Shown here one piece after another: positions 55,803 to 64,000 of a DNA stretch of 64,000 nt; position 1 is the first letter of the stretch, and each line of letters begins with the position of its first letter. The stretch is from Pseudomonas sp. KU26590. GTDB taxonomy: Bacteria; Pseudomonadota; Gammaproteobacteria; Pseudomonadales; Pseudomonadaceae. The stretch covers positions 780,501-844,500 of the forward strand of contig NZ_CP110644.1 of assembly GCF_026153515.1 (NCBI RefSeq), read 5' to 3'. The notes beneath the pieces were generated by a model. That model made no database searches. It was not told the origin of the DNA and saw nothing but the letters and a program-made list of their open reading frames with translations. The translations under genes were made by a program, and so were the position numbers.

Positions 55803-55874
55803 TCAACGGCTTGCGAAGTACATGGTGACTTCAAAGCCGATACGCAGATCAGTGTAAGCAGGTTTAGTCCACAT
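55803..55874 (-). CDS. pqqA: PQQ precursor peptide
   Basis: 23 residues, [20 protein letters not shown] followed by ASR. E15 and Y19 are the residues that become the PQQ skeleton (ExxxY). AGAAGGAG lies just before the ATG at 55874. It is the substrate of PqqE with PqqD. Confidence 0.97.
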   Translation of the reverse strand: MWTKPAYTDLRIGFEVTMYFASR

Positions 55875-56062
55875 AGTTGACTCCTTCTGGGTTAGTGCAG
55901 CGGTGGGTGAGTACATTTGTTAGTGCTCCTGCGAGCGGAGACGTTCAAATGCTTAGGGGCCTATGTTACTAAAATTATCGGAGGGCCAATGATGAAATAT
56001 CCGATAAAGATCCTTGCACAACGGGCAATGATCAGCTGTTTGCGGGCCGCTGCAGGGGCGGG

Positions 56063-58438
56063 CTAGAACGAGACAGGGCGGTTCGACAGGCAGAGCCGCG
56101 CGCCGTCCGGTTGTGCCAGGCGACGGGCGGCTTCGAGCAAGGCGGCTTGCTGAAGATGTGCAAGCGAATGTTGCAGGCGGGCGCCGTAGTCGCTGCCGTG
56201 GCCTGCCAGATGCGCTTGCCAGAGCAGCTCGGCGGCTTGCGAGTGTTCCATGTCAGCCGTATCGAGCTGGTCCTGCAGGATGTTTACCTGCGCGGGTAAG
56301 TCTGCGGCGTTGATTAATGTCGGCAGATGCTCGATGAACGTCTCTACGTACGCGACAAGCTGTTCCGCGCTCGCACTGGGCGACTGCACACCAAACAACA
56401 GACCGCCATGCCCTGCGATCTGTCGGAAACCGCTGAAAACCGCGTAACCCAACTGCAATTCGACCCGTAGGCGCTGATAGAACGGCCCCTGCATCAGTTG
56501 TGCGAACAGTCGCCACGTGGCTTCGTCGCGGAGAGAATCGGATGGCGCTGGATAGAACATCAACACCGCAGTTTCGGAAGATTCTGACGGTTCGATTTGC
56601 CACCGTGTGCCTGTGCCTGTGCCTGTGGCTCGAGGTGTCGCGAGTGCCGAACCCTCCGGGAGACCGTGGATGAGCCGGGCGGCGTGGCTCAACACATTTC
56701 GCGCTGAGGGTGTAAAGCCCGTGGCAAACCCTGTCCAGAACGCCTCTGCCCAGACGCGCTGCAGATTGTCAGTCTGCTGGGTGACTGAGCTGTTCAAATA
56801 ATGATCAGGTAAGGTCTTCAACAGCTGACGTATCGGGATGAGGGCCGGTTCATTAGCTGGCGCAGCGTATCGCGCGAGGGTCTGCGCATCCGGCTGGACG
56901 AGCAGACGCAGCGCCTGTTCCAGCACGGCGGGCAACGCTTCCGCCAAGCCTGAGACTTTCAATTGCCAGAACCTGCCGTAGGAACTGAATGCCAGGGTGA
57001 CCCCCGCTTGATTGGCTTGAGCGGCCAGTGGTTTCAGGCTTTCCTCCAGCATCCGTGCGAGCTTTGGTTGCGCAGCGACGAGCGTCCATCGCAGGTACAG
57101 CGCGGCCTCGCCGTTTTCTGGCAACGCATCGCTGAATGTCAGCGCAGGCAAGTGCAGGTTCGGCGCAGTGGCTGGCGTTGCCTGCTTTAGAAGGGGATTG
57201 GGTTCGGGCAACCGCCAATGGACGCTTGAGGCCTCGTACGCCGAAGACTCGCCTTGCGCCTGCAACAGCGTCTGTGGTGTGAGCTGGCTGAGCAGTGCGT
57301 CGACCACATCTTCCGACAGGCCCGCCGCATTAGCTTCAGCGCTGAAATAGCGCGCCAGCGACAGCGCACCGCTGACGGCCAGACGCCGTTGTTCCAGCCG
57401 CGCGTATTCTTCGAACAAAGGGTGGTAACGGGATCTGAAGAAGGCGATCCAGCTGAACACCAGCGCTGATACCTGCGATGACGCAATTGCAGTCTTCGCA
57501 GCCCATGCGACTTCGATGTCGATTACTGACTGGCCGCCAAACTCATACATGACCTCGGCCTTCAGCGATTCAATCAACCCTCGTTCGCGCAGTTGCGCCA
57601 CCAGGCCTCCCTCTTGCGGGTCATTCATCCAGGTGCAGAGAAATGCGGCAGCTTGTTCCTGCCCTGCCGGCAGTCCTTCGCACGCAAAAGTCAGATGCAT
57701 CCGACGCTGGTCAGGGACCGCATGTGGCTTCGGTCCCTCATTGAGCAATGCAGGCGGTTGCTGTTGATGAACCCGAATGCCTTGAGCGAAATACCCGCCA
57801 AACTGCGCCGCCAGCTTCTCCAGTTCATCCAGCGATTGAGGCCCCGCGAGGCTCAACGTCATCTGCTCGGCCTGATAAAACCGTCGGTAGAAATCCTGCA
57901 GCGCATGCTGAAACGCCTGACTCGGCACTGGAAAGCTGAAGCGATTCCCTGCATGAAATCCGCGCAGGGGATGCGCCGCCGACAAGGGCTGCAGGCGTTT
58001 CAGCAGATCGCGGGAGGCATCGTCTCGCGACCAGGCGATGAATTCCGCGTGCAAGACCTCTCGTTCTCGCAGCTGATCTGGAATCGTCATACGCGGATGG
58101 GCGAGCATTTCGCACAGCCGCTCAAGACCGCTGGGGAACACGGCGCGCGGCAGTTCGAAGAAAAAGTCAGTGGTGCGCTCGCGTGTGCTGGCGTTCACTT
58201 GCCCGCCATGACGCTGCACGAACGCCATCAGCTTTTCGTCGCCCGCAAAGCACTCGGTGCCGAGAAAGAACAGATGCTCGAGGAAGTGCGCAAGCCCCGG
58301 CCATCGAGCTGAAACATCATGACTGCCTGCGGCCACCCGCAAGGCCGCAGCGCAACGCTTCAAACGCGGTGCGGAAACAAGCGCCACTTTCAAGCCGTTG
58401 GGCAGGGTCAGGGATCGTTGGCTGATGGGGTTGGGCAT
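56063..58438 (-). CDS. pqqF: PqqF zinc peptidase (M16)
   Basis: 791 residues. The inverted zinc motif HFLEH (H51, E54, H55) sits in GLAHFLEHLFFLGTE, and further M16 domains follow. It helps cut the cross-linked Glu-Tyr out of PqqA. It lies upstream of pqqA with a 188-bp gap, the usual pqqFABCDE order of fluorescent pseudomonads; both genes probably have their own promoters. Confidence 0.94.
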   Translation of the reverse strand: MPNPISQRSLTLPNGLKVALVSAPRLKRCAAALRVAAGSHDVSARWPGLAHFLEHLFFLGTECFAGDEKLMAFVQRHGGQVNASTRERTTDFFFELPRAVFPSGLERLCEMLAHPRMTIPDQLREREVLHAEFIAWSRDDASRDLLKRLQPLSAAHPLRGFHAGNRFSFPVPSQAFQHALQDFYRRFYQAEQMTLSLAGPQSLDELEKLAAQFGGYFAQGIRVHQQQPPALLNEGPKPHAVPDQRRMHLTFACEGLPAGQEQAAAFLCTWMNDPQEGGLVAQLRERGLIESLKAEVMYEFGGQSVIDIEVAWAAKTAIASSQVSALVFSWIAFFRSRYHPLFEEYARLEQRRLAVSGALSLARYFSAEANAAGLSEDVVDALLSQLTPQTLLQAQGESSAYEASSVHWRLPEPNPLLKQATPATAPNLHLPALTFSDALPENGEAALYLRWTLVAAQPKLARMLEESLKPLAAQANQAGVTLAFSSYGRFWQLKVSGLAEALPAVLEQALRLLVQPDAQTLARYAAPANEPALIPIRQLLKTLPDHYLNSSVTQQTDNLQRVWAEAFWTGFATGFTPSARNVLSHAARLIHGLPEGSALATPRATGTGTGTRWQIEPSESSETAVLMFYPAPSDSLRDEATWRLFAQLMQGPFYQRLRVELQLGYAVFSGFRQIAGHGGLLFGVQSPSASAEQLVAYVETFIEHLPTLINAADLPAQVNILQDQLDTADMEHSQAAELLWQAHLAGHGSDYGARLQHSLAHLQQAALLEAARRLAQPDGARLCLSNRPVSF

Positions 58439-58533
58439 GGCGCTTGTGGTGTTTGATGACTAAGCGGCCATGCTAGCGGATAAACGGGGGTGCCGGTGTG
58501 GGAGATACGCAGTGGCGACGCAGGATGATGACC

Positions 58534-59334
58534 CTACGGCTTACCCAGCCCCGAATAAAAGCCCGGCCGGCGATCCTTGAAATATGTGTTGATCGCTTGG
58601 GATTCGCTCATCGCTCCACGATCCAGGTCCGCCATCACCAAGGCTTCATCCTGACCCGCAAGACCGATCTGCCGACCGTCCGGCGCGCAGATGCTGCTCA
58701 AACCGCAGTAATGGATCTCGCCCTCACTGCCGCAGTAATTGGCGTAAACCAGATAACACTGATTTTCGAACGCGCGGGCTCGCACGGTGACTTCCGCGAC
58801 GAAATCGTAGGGCGCCATGTTGGCGGTGGGTACAAGGATCAGGTCTGCGCCGGCCAGAGCCAGACGCCGCGTATTCTCGGGAAACTCGACGTCGTAGCAG
58901 ATCAAAAAACCAAGCCTCCAGCCCTCGAATTCCACCACTGGAAAGTGCTCATCGCCCGCGCTGAACATCGCGTTGTCCAGCTCGCCATACAGATGGGTCT
59001 TACGGTAATTGCAGAGCCGAACACCTTGCGCGTCGATCAACTGCACGGCGTTGTAAACCTGATCGTCGCCGCTCAACTCCGGGTAGCCGTACAAAATTGC
59101 GACGCCCGCGGCCTTAGCGATCTCGGCAATCTTCAGCGCCGCCTGGCCGTCGCTCGCTTGCGCCAACTCCCGCGCGGCCTGGGCACCGATGTTGTAGCCG
59201 CTGAGAAACATCTCCGGGAAGACCAGCAGCTTCGCGCCCTGCGCCGAGGCTTTAATCGCCTGGGCTTCCAGGCGCCGAAGATTGGCGCTGACGTCCAGCG
59301 GCAATGGCGGGCATTGGTAGAGGGCGACGCGCAT
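58534..59334 (-). CDS. davA: 5-aminovaleramidase-type nitrilase (DavA-like)
   Basis: 266 residues. Carbon-nitrogen hydrolase with the Glu-Lys-Cys triad in FPEMFLSGYN, NYRKTHLYGE and LICYDVEFPE. It should hydrolyse 5-aminovaleramide to 5-aminovalerate and ammonia. It lies 11 nt behind the lysine-monooxygenase-like gene, and this pair next to pqqF has the same order in P. putida. The assignment to lysine catabolism rests on that context. Confidence 0.82.
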   Translation of the reverse strand: MRVALYQCPPLPLDVSANLRRLEAQAIKASAQGAKLLVFPEMFLSGYNIGAQAARELAQASDGQAALKIAEIAKAAGVAILYGYPELSGDDQVYNAVQLIDAQGVRLCNYRKTHLYGELDNAMFSAGDEHFPVVEFEGWRLGFLICYDVEFPENTRRLALAGADLILVPTANMAPYDFVAEVTVRARAFENQCYLVYANYCGSEGEIHYCGLSSICAPDGRQIGLAGQDEALVMADLDRGAMSESQAINTYFKDRRPGFYSGLGKP

Positions 59335-59345
59335 TTGGGGCTTCC

Positions 59346-61040
59346 TTATTCTGGCAAAACGATCGGGCCGATTTCATGGAACACGTCGCCGGGTCCCGGG
59401 TTCTCGGCGTGAGTCTTGCCGCCGAAGTGGGTCATGATGCCCCACACCGCATTCAGCGACGTCTGCACTGCGCCCTCGACCCAGGCGGGTGTCCAGGAGA
59501 CGTCGTCGCCGGCGATGAAAATGCCGCGTTGCTCGTCAGGCATGTCCTTCTGCATGAAGTGCGCGTACATCCGCTGGTTGTAGCGGTAGTGGCCCGGCAG
59601 CGCGCCTTTGAAAGCGCCGAGGAAGTGCGGGTCGGATTCCCACGACACGGTGATCGGGTCTCCGATGACGCGCGCGGCGATATCGACCTTCGGGTAGATC
59701 TTTTTCAGCGCCCCAAGCGCCAGGCTGACGCGTTTTTCAACGGGGTGCGGCAGCATTTTCAGCGCGTCGCTCATCCACGAGTACGACAGGCAAATTACGC
59801 CCGGCTTTTCGACGCCGTTGGAATAGGTGCCGTTATCGAACAGATAGGTGCCACGGGTCAGGCGATCGGTCAGGGTCATGCTCATCAGGTCGCGGCCGGT
59901 CTCCGGGTCTTTGTCCTTCCAGAACGGCCGGTCGACCATGACGAAAGTCTTCGACGCCTGCATGTAGCGCGTGCGGTCCAGCGCCATCCACATCTTCTGC
60001 GAGAACAGCGATTCTTCGCACTCGATCTGGGTGGTCAGCAACCAAGTCTGGCACGTGGCCAGAACCGCATCGTAATGGCGAACGTCACCCAGATTGTCGG
60101 TGACCGCGAACTGGCCGTTGGTGGCCCGGCTGATGCCCTTGACCCCCGTGCGCGGGGCGCCCCGGTGCAGCGTCGACAGGCTGGTGCCCTCGGGCCAATG
60201 CGCGCACCGCTCAGGGGCGTGGCGCCAGATGCCGATTGGCACTTGCCCGACGCCGCCGACGATCAGGTGTTGGTGATCGTCGCAGTTGGTCATGACCACG
60301 CGGAAGATCTCCAGCATCGAGTTCGGGAAGTCCGAGTCCCAGCCACCGGTGCCGAAACCGACCTGACCAAACACTTCGCGGTGATAGAACGACAGTTTGG
60401 CGAAGGCTTTGGACGTGGCGACGAAATCATAGAACGTGCGGTCGTCCCACAACGGCACCAGCTTGTCCCACAACTCTTTCAGCCGAGGCACATCGCGGTC
60501 GCGGATGGCTTGCTGAATGTCGGCGAACTGCGAGCCGTCTTCCAGCGCGTCGGCCCAGGCGTCGGCGACTTCCTGAAACAGCGCAGGCAAGTCCGACAGC
60601 TTCTGTGCGTAGTGGGTGCTGCCTTCCAGGTCAATCACCGTGCTGCCGGACGCAGCCGTCAGCGGGTTGGGGAAGGGTTTGGATTCCAGGCCGAGCTTGT
60701 CCACGTAGTGATAAAAAGCGGTGGAGGAGACAGGGAAGCGCATGCCGCCCAGCTCGGCGATGATGCCTTCAGCGCCTTCAAACTGTTGCGAACGCAGACG
60801 GCCGCCCATTTTGGAGGCTTCATAAACGACAGGTTTGAGGCCCAGCTTCATCAGCTCATAAGCCGCCACCAGCCCCGCGATGCCGGCGCCCACAATTGCC
60901 ACCTCTTTGCCGAGGTTTTCCGTAGGAATGCTGCCCAGGCCCGCCGGGTGTTCGATCCAGTCATCGAAGGCGAACGGGAAGTCCGGGCCGAAAATCGTGA
61001 TCGGTTTCTTTCCGTTGGCAGGGTGACGATTGTTCTTCAT
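59346..61040 (-). CDS. davB: Lysine 2-monooxygenase-like flavin amine oxidase (DavB-like)
   Basis: 564 residues, the length of P. putida DavB. The FAD-binding motif VAIVGAGIAGLVAAYELMKL is near residue 47; RLRSQQFEGAEG and the C-terminal GIFIAGDDVSWTPAWVEGAV complete the amine oxidase signature. The opening PITIFGPDFPFAFDDW is shared, as I recall, with the lysine enzyme. It would convert L-lysine with O2 to 5-aminovaleramide and CO2. The related tryptophan 2-monooxygenase is the main alternative; the adjacent davA-like gene favours lysine. Confidence 0.83.
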   Translation of the reverse strand: MKNNRHPANGKKPITIFGPDFPFAFDDWIEHPAGLGSIPTENLGKEVAIVGAGIAGLVAAYELMKLGLKPVVYEASKMGGRLRSQQFEGAEGIIAELGGMRFPVSSTAFYHYVDKLGLESKPFPNPLTAASGSTVIDLEGSTHYAQKLSDLPALFQEVADAWADALEDGSQFADIQQAIRDRDVPRLKELWDKLVPLWDDRTFYDFVATSKAFAKLSFYHREVFGQVGFGTGGWDSDFPNSMLEIFRVVMTNCDDHQHLIVGGVGQVPIGIWRHAPERCAHWPEGTSLSTLHRGAPRTGVKGISRATNGQFAVTDNLGDVRHYDAVLATCQTWLLTTQIECEESLFSQKMWMALDRTRYMQASKTFVMVDRPFWKDKDPETGRDLMSMTLTDRLTRGTYLFDNGTYSNGVEKPGVICLSYSWMSDALKMLPHPVEKRVSLALGALKKIYPKVDIAARVIGDPITVSWESDPHFLGAFKGALPGHYRYNQRMYAHFMQKDMPDEQRGIFIAGDDVSWTPAWVEGAVQTSLNAVWGIMTHFGGKTHAENPGPGDVFHEIGPIVLPE

Positions 61041-61182
61041 GACTGACCTTGTTCGACTGGTGCGCGAAAGTGGACAAGTCTAGATAACAGTTGGGACGTT
61101 AATAAGACGCAGAGTGTCGTCGTTGTGTCGAGAATGCCGTCAAAGTGACGGAGTATTTCGTCACATTGTCAGAAACGGCAAG

Positions 61183-61644
61183 TCAGGACGGCTGGCCGCG
61201 GTCGATCTTGCTGCTCAGGATGATCGACGTGGTGGTCTTCTCGACGCCATCGACACTGCCGATCAGATCGAGCATCTGGTCCAGCTGCTCCGGCGAATCC
61301 GTGCGCAGCCAGGCGACGTAATCGAATTCGCCACTCACGGCGCACAACTGTTGCACCTGCGCGAGCGCACTCAGCCGCCGCAACACTTCCTTGCCGGAGC
61401 GAGGCTGCACGGTGATCCCGACATATGCCTGCAGACCACCGTCCACCAGCCGCTGACCCAGACGCACGCCGTAGCCTGTGATGACTTTGGCCTTTTCCAG
61501 GCGCGTCAGACGCGAGGTCACGGTCGTCCGCGCGATGCCCAATTGCCGAGCCAGGTTGGCGACCGGTTCCCGGGCATTGATTTGCAGCGCGGCGATCAGT
61601 TTGCGGTCGATGTCGTCGAGCGCTGGTGGATGAATGTCAGGCAA
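61183..61644 (-). CDS. Lrp/AsnC-family regulator
   Basis: 153 residues. N-terminal helix-turn-helix (about 8-60, with EPVANLARQLGIARTTVTSR) and C-terminal ligand-binding RAM domain (about 70-145). It is transcribed toward davBA with a 142-bp gap, so it probably controls those genes in response to lysine or a related amino acid (inferred). Confidence 0.9.
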   Translation of the reverse strand: MPDIHPPALDDIDRKLIAALQINAREPVANLARQLGIARTTVTSRLTRLEKAKVITGYGVRLGQRLVDGGLQAYVGITVQPRSGKEVLRRLSALAQVQQLCAVSGEFDYVAWLRTDSPEQLDQMLDLIGSVDGVEKTTTSIILSSKIDRGQPS

Positions 61645-61817
61645 GGGCGGATCTCCTTCGGCAAGCGGGGCATGTTAGGAGATTCTGTTGGGGTGTGGGT
61701 GATATTCGAACGGCAATGCTCACCATCAGCTGAAGCGTTTTGCGCTGTTCGTCCAGCACGAATGGGCGTCAGAGAACTAGCGTCGGTTGTGTAAGACTTT
61801 TCTGTGCTGTAAGGGTT

Positions 61818-61835
61818 TTGTCATTCTTCTGTCAC
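61818..61835 (+). promoter_or_regulatory. Pho box upstream of ppk2
   Basis: TTGTCAT-TCTT-CTGTCAC consists of two direct 7-bp repeats 4 nt apart matching CTGTCAT at 12 of 14 positions. A possible -10, TAAATT at 61848-61853, lies at the right distance, and the gene start is 57 bp on. Confidence 0.72.
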
Positions 61836-61892
61836 CCCCGGCGTGCCTAAATTCTCTCCCCATCCCTTTGAATCCACGCCGGGAGCCTCGTC

Positions 61893-62804
61893 ATGACTCT
61901 GGATTTCTCCGAAACCGCCCGCTACATCCAGGCCGACATCCTCGACAGCTTCGACGAAGAACTGGAAATGGAGTACGACGACGCGCGCCTGGATGGCTTG
62001 TTGGCTGACTTAGGTGAGGAGGTGCCCAAAGGGATTGATCGCCGCCTTTACTTCCGTGAACTGCTGCGCCTGCAAGGCGAGCTGGTGAAGCTGCAAGATT
62101 GGGTAGTGAGCCAGAAGCTCAAGGTGGTCGTGCTGTTCGAAGGCCGGGATGCGGCAGGCAAGGGCGGTGCGATCAAGCGCATCACTCAGCGGCTCAATCC
62201 GCGGGTTTGCCGCGTCGCTGCACTGACCGCGCCGAGTGAGCGCGAGCGCACGCAGTGGTACTTCCAGCGCTACGTCGCGCACCTGCCTGCGGCCGGCGAA
62301 ATGGTGCTGTTCGACCGCAGTTGGTACAACCGGGCCGGCGTCGAGCGGGTGATGGGTTTCTGCAATGACGATGAGTACGAAGAGTTCTTTCGCACCGTCC
62401 CCGAGTTCGAAAAAATGCTGGTGCGCTCGGGCATCATCCTGATCAAGTACTGGTTCTCCATCACCGACGACGAGCAGTACCGGCGCTTTCTGATGCGCAT
62501 TCATGACCCGCTGAAACAGTGGAAGCTCTCGCCGATGGACCTTGAATCCCGTCGTCGCTGGGAGGACTACACCAACGCGAAAGAAGAAATGCTCACCCGT
62601 TCCCACACCGACGTCGCGCCGTGGTGGATCGTAGAAGCAGACGACAAGAAGCGGGCGCGCCTGAACTGCATTCATCACCTGCTGGAGCAGATCCCGCGCG
62701 GCGATACCGAGACACCGCAAGTGGTGCTGCCGGAGCGCGAGTACAACGCCAATTACCTGCGCGCACCAGTGCCCCGCGAGATGGTCGTTCCGCCAGTGTA
62801 TTGA
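61893..62804 (+). CDS. ppk2: Polyphosphate kinase 2
   Basis: 303 residues. PPK2 transfers phosphate between polyphosphate and nucleotides. Walker A FEGRDAAGKGGAIKRI is near residue 90, and the lid and Walker B region DRSWYNRAGVERVMGF near 140. It is a one-domain PPK2; the class I members mainly phosphorylate NDPs. GGGAG precedes the ATG. The Pho box upstream suggests PhoB control. Confidence 0.94.
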   Translation: MTLDFSETARYIQADILDSFDEELEMEYDDARLDGLLADLGEEVPKGIDRRLYFRELLRLQGELVKLQDWVVSQKLKVVVLFEGRDAAGKGGAIKRITQRLNPRVCRVAALTAPSERERTQWYFQRYVAHLPAAGEMVLFDRSWYNRAGVERVMGFCNDDEYEEFFRTVPEFEKMLVRSGIILIKYWFSITDDEQYRRFLMRIHDPLKQWKLSPMDLESRRRWEDYTNAKEEMLTRSHTDVAPWWIVEADDKKRARLNCIHHLLEQIPRGDTETPQVVLPEREYNANYLRAPVPREMVVPPVY

Positions 62805-62822
62805 TCACAGCGCTGGCGTGGT

Positions 62823-63869
62823 TCAGATCTTCCACCCCGGCGCTGTTTTCGCCAGTCGCTGTTGCAGGCTTTCGAGATTCTGCGTGAACTGGCGGGTCAT
62901 CAGCTGATAACCGAGCACCTCGGTCGAGGCGGTCGGAACGTCAGGCCCGACGGTCAAGCTCTCGGTCGGCCGCTGCAAACGCTCAGTCGCGCCGGTCTGC
63001 AGCGCGCGGGCCATGCCGATCAACATGCGACGAATGCGGCGTTGCTCCGCCGTCACGCCTGTACTACCAGTGTCTGCCGGACGCAGGTTCGAAAGAATCT
63101 CGAGGATGCTTAGGCACATGCGGAAATGGCGCTGAATGGCGTCCAGCTCAACGATCGAAATCTTCACTTCCTTGGACACCGACGGCATGAGCGAGCGCAG
63201 CTGCAACAGCGTCGCGCCCATACGAGCCGTCAGCTTCACGTGCTCATCCGCAGTGATCGACTGCCCGCTGGCGATGCGGTCGTAGGCCAGGGCACAGTCT
63301 CGCAGGCCACTCGCCAGGTTGTAGCGCCACGAATACACGGCGTACAACGGCAGCGCGAACGAAAACGCCAACGCCAGGGCGATGCCGATCAGGATGTCCA
63401 CCGTCCGCCACAGCCCGTCTGTGATCGGGTTGTCACCGTGCCCCGCCACGATAAACAGGGTGATCGCCGACAGCAGCGCCGTATAACCACCCTTGCCAAT
63501 CGCGTGATAGGCGAAGAAACCGCAGATCAGCGACATGACCACGTACGTCAAAAGCGGCATGCCCAGGTAGCTTTCCTGCGCCACGATCGCCAGGCCCAGC
63601 GCCGCACCGATCAATGTCCCGTAAGCCCGCTCCACCGACTTTTTGCCGATATTGCCGTGGTGCTGCAACCCGCCAATCACGATCAGCATTGTCACCGACG
63701 CCCACTCACCGTGGGGCAAATTAATCCCTGTCGTCAGAAGAATCGACACCAGTAACCCGACCACGATGCGGCCGGCGTGAATGTAGCGGGCATGGCGATA
63801 GCGGCGGTATGGGTCCAGAAGCGGACGCAGGGCGCGGCGAAGCCAAGAGGGTAGGGAGGCTGTGTTCAT
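62823..63869 (-). CDS. FUSC-family membrane protein
   Basis: 348 residues from the ATG at 63869; ATGs at 63884 and 63950 are possible but none has a clear ribosome site. Six or so membrane segments lie in residues 25-190, including the GLQHHGNIGKKSVERAYGTL signature, followed by a soluble helical domain. The family includes YccS/AaeB-like exporters of aromatic acids. It ends 18 nt from the ppk2 stop, in convergent orientation. Confidence 0.85.
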   Translation of the reverse strand: MNTASLPSWLRRALRPLLDPYRRYRHARYIHAGRIVVGLLVSILLTTGINLPHGEWASVTMLIVIGGLQHHGNIGKKSVERAYGTLIGAALGLAIVAQESYLGMPLLTYVVMSLICGFFAYHAIGKGGYTALLSAITLFIVAGHGDNPITDGLWRTVDILIGIALALAFSFALPLYAVYSWRYNLASGLRDCALAYDRIASGQSITADEHVKLTARMGATLLQLRSLMPSVSKEVKISIVELDAIQRHFRMCLSILEILSNLRPADTGSTGVTAEQRRIRRMLIGMARALQTGATERLQRPTESLTVGPDVPTASTEVLGYQLMTRQFTQNLESLQQRLAKTAPGWKI

Positions 63870-64000
63870 GGGGTTACAGACCATGGGGAAGGTGAATATA
63901 TCCGAAGCCCGTTTAAAGCAGCGCGTCACTACCTCAGTAAACTCGTTCATAAATCCATCACATGTGAGATGTTGCGCGCCTGCCTGAATGCGCGTAGGGT

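Noticed and set aside
1..64000. CRISPR arrays, tRNA or rRNA genes, IS elements or prophage
   Set aside because: No regularly spaced direct repeats, tRNA cloverleafs, transposases or phage proteins were recognised; the repeats present are REP-type palindromes.

Overview
The window is a piece of a Pseudomonas chromosome, most likely from the P. fluorescens lineage or a close relative. The reasons are the high GC content, several gene blocks in the order known from P. aeruginosa and P. putida (glyA-soxBDAG-purU-fdhA; bioBFHCD plus acyl-CoA dehydrogenases; pqqFABCDE next to davAB), and many Pseudomonas REP doublets built on two core types (gcgcgcttgcccgcg and gccggcttgctggcg). No tRNA, rRNA, CRISPR array, transposase or prophage gene was seen.

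Layout. 1-3.0 kb: accessory stretch with a gene of unknown function cut by the left edge and an AT-rich two-gene cassette (unknown soluble protein plus membrane protein). 3.5-12.6 kb: sarcosine and one-carbon catabolism (glyA, soxBDAG, purU, fdhA), with a different repeat family in each of the last three gene junctions. 12.7-18 kb: secreted and envelope proteins, an acyltransferase, a GST and a hexuronate-type MFS transporter. 18.3-19.6 kb: a compact type VI module, hcp followed by a small glycine-zipper protein and a membrane protein with no gap. 19.9-25.6 kb: a ferric-siderophore uptake locus of the Fox/Fiu kind (ECF sigma, FecR-type anti-sigma, TonB receptor, PepSY membrane protein, small membrane protein) with two candidate Fur boxes. 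25.8-38.2 kb: mostly housekeeping genes (CNB/CBS/DUF294 protein with an exonuclease, lone response regulator, malate synthase G, GcvR-like protein, RarD, SrkA, PhoX, ModE, ComF). 38.3-42.9 kb: biotin genes bioBFHCD behind a BirA-type operator. 43-49 kb: a miniature rod-like protein, two paralogous acyl-CoA dehydrogenases flanking a diguanylate cyclase, then a Gac-controlled sRNA that matches RsmY. 49.3-50.5 kb: Pmp3 peptide and an EamA permease. 50.7-58.4 kb: PQQ biosynthesis. 58.5-61.6 kb: davAB-like lysine degradation and an Lrp/AsnC regulator. 61.9-64 kb: PPK2 behind a Pho box, and a FUSC-family membrane protein.

How the parts fit. The sox block oxidises sarcosine to glycine plus a one-carbon unit, which GlyA, PurU and FdhA then process. 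The sigma/anti-sigma pair should switch on the receptor gene when its siderophore is sensed under low iron. PQQ serves periplasmic dehydrogenases encoded elsewhere. The best candidates for something little described are the Hcp-linked effector/immunity trio (18339-19591) and the AT-rich pair (1022-2964). The clearest regulatory elements are the GacA box with rsmY, the BirA operator lying inside the 5' end of comF, the PsrA box on the first acyl-CoA dehydrogenase promoter, and the Pho box of ppk2.
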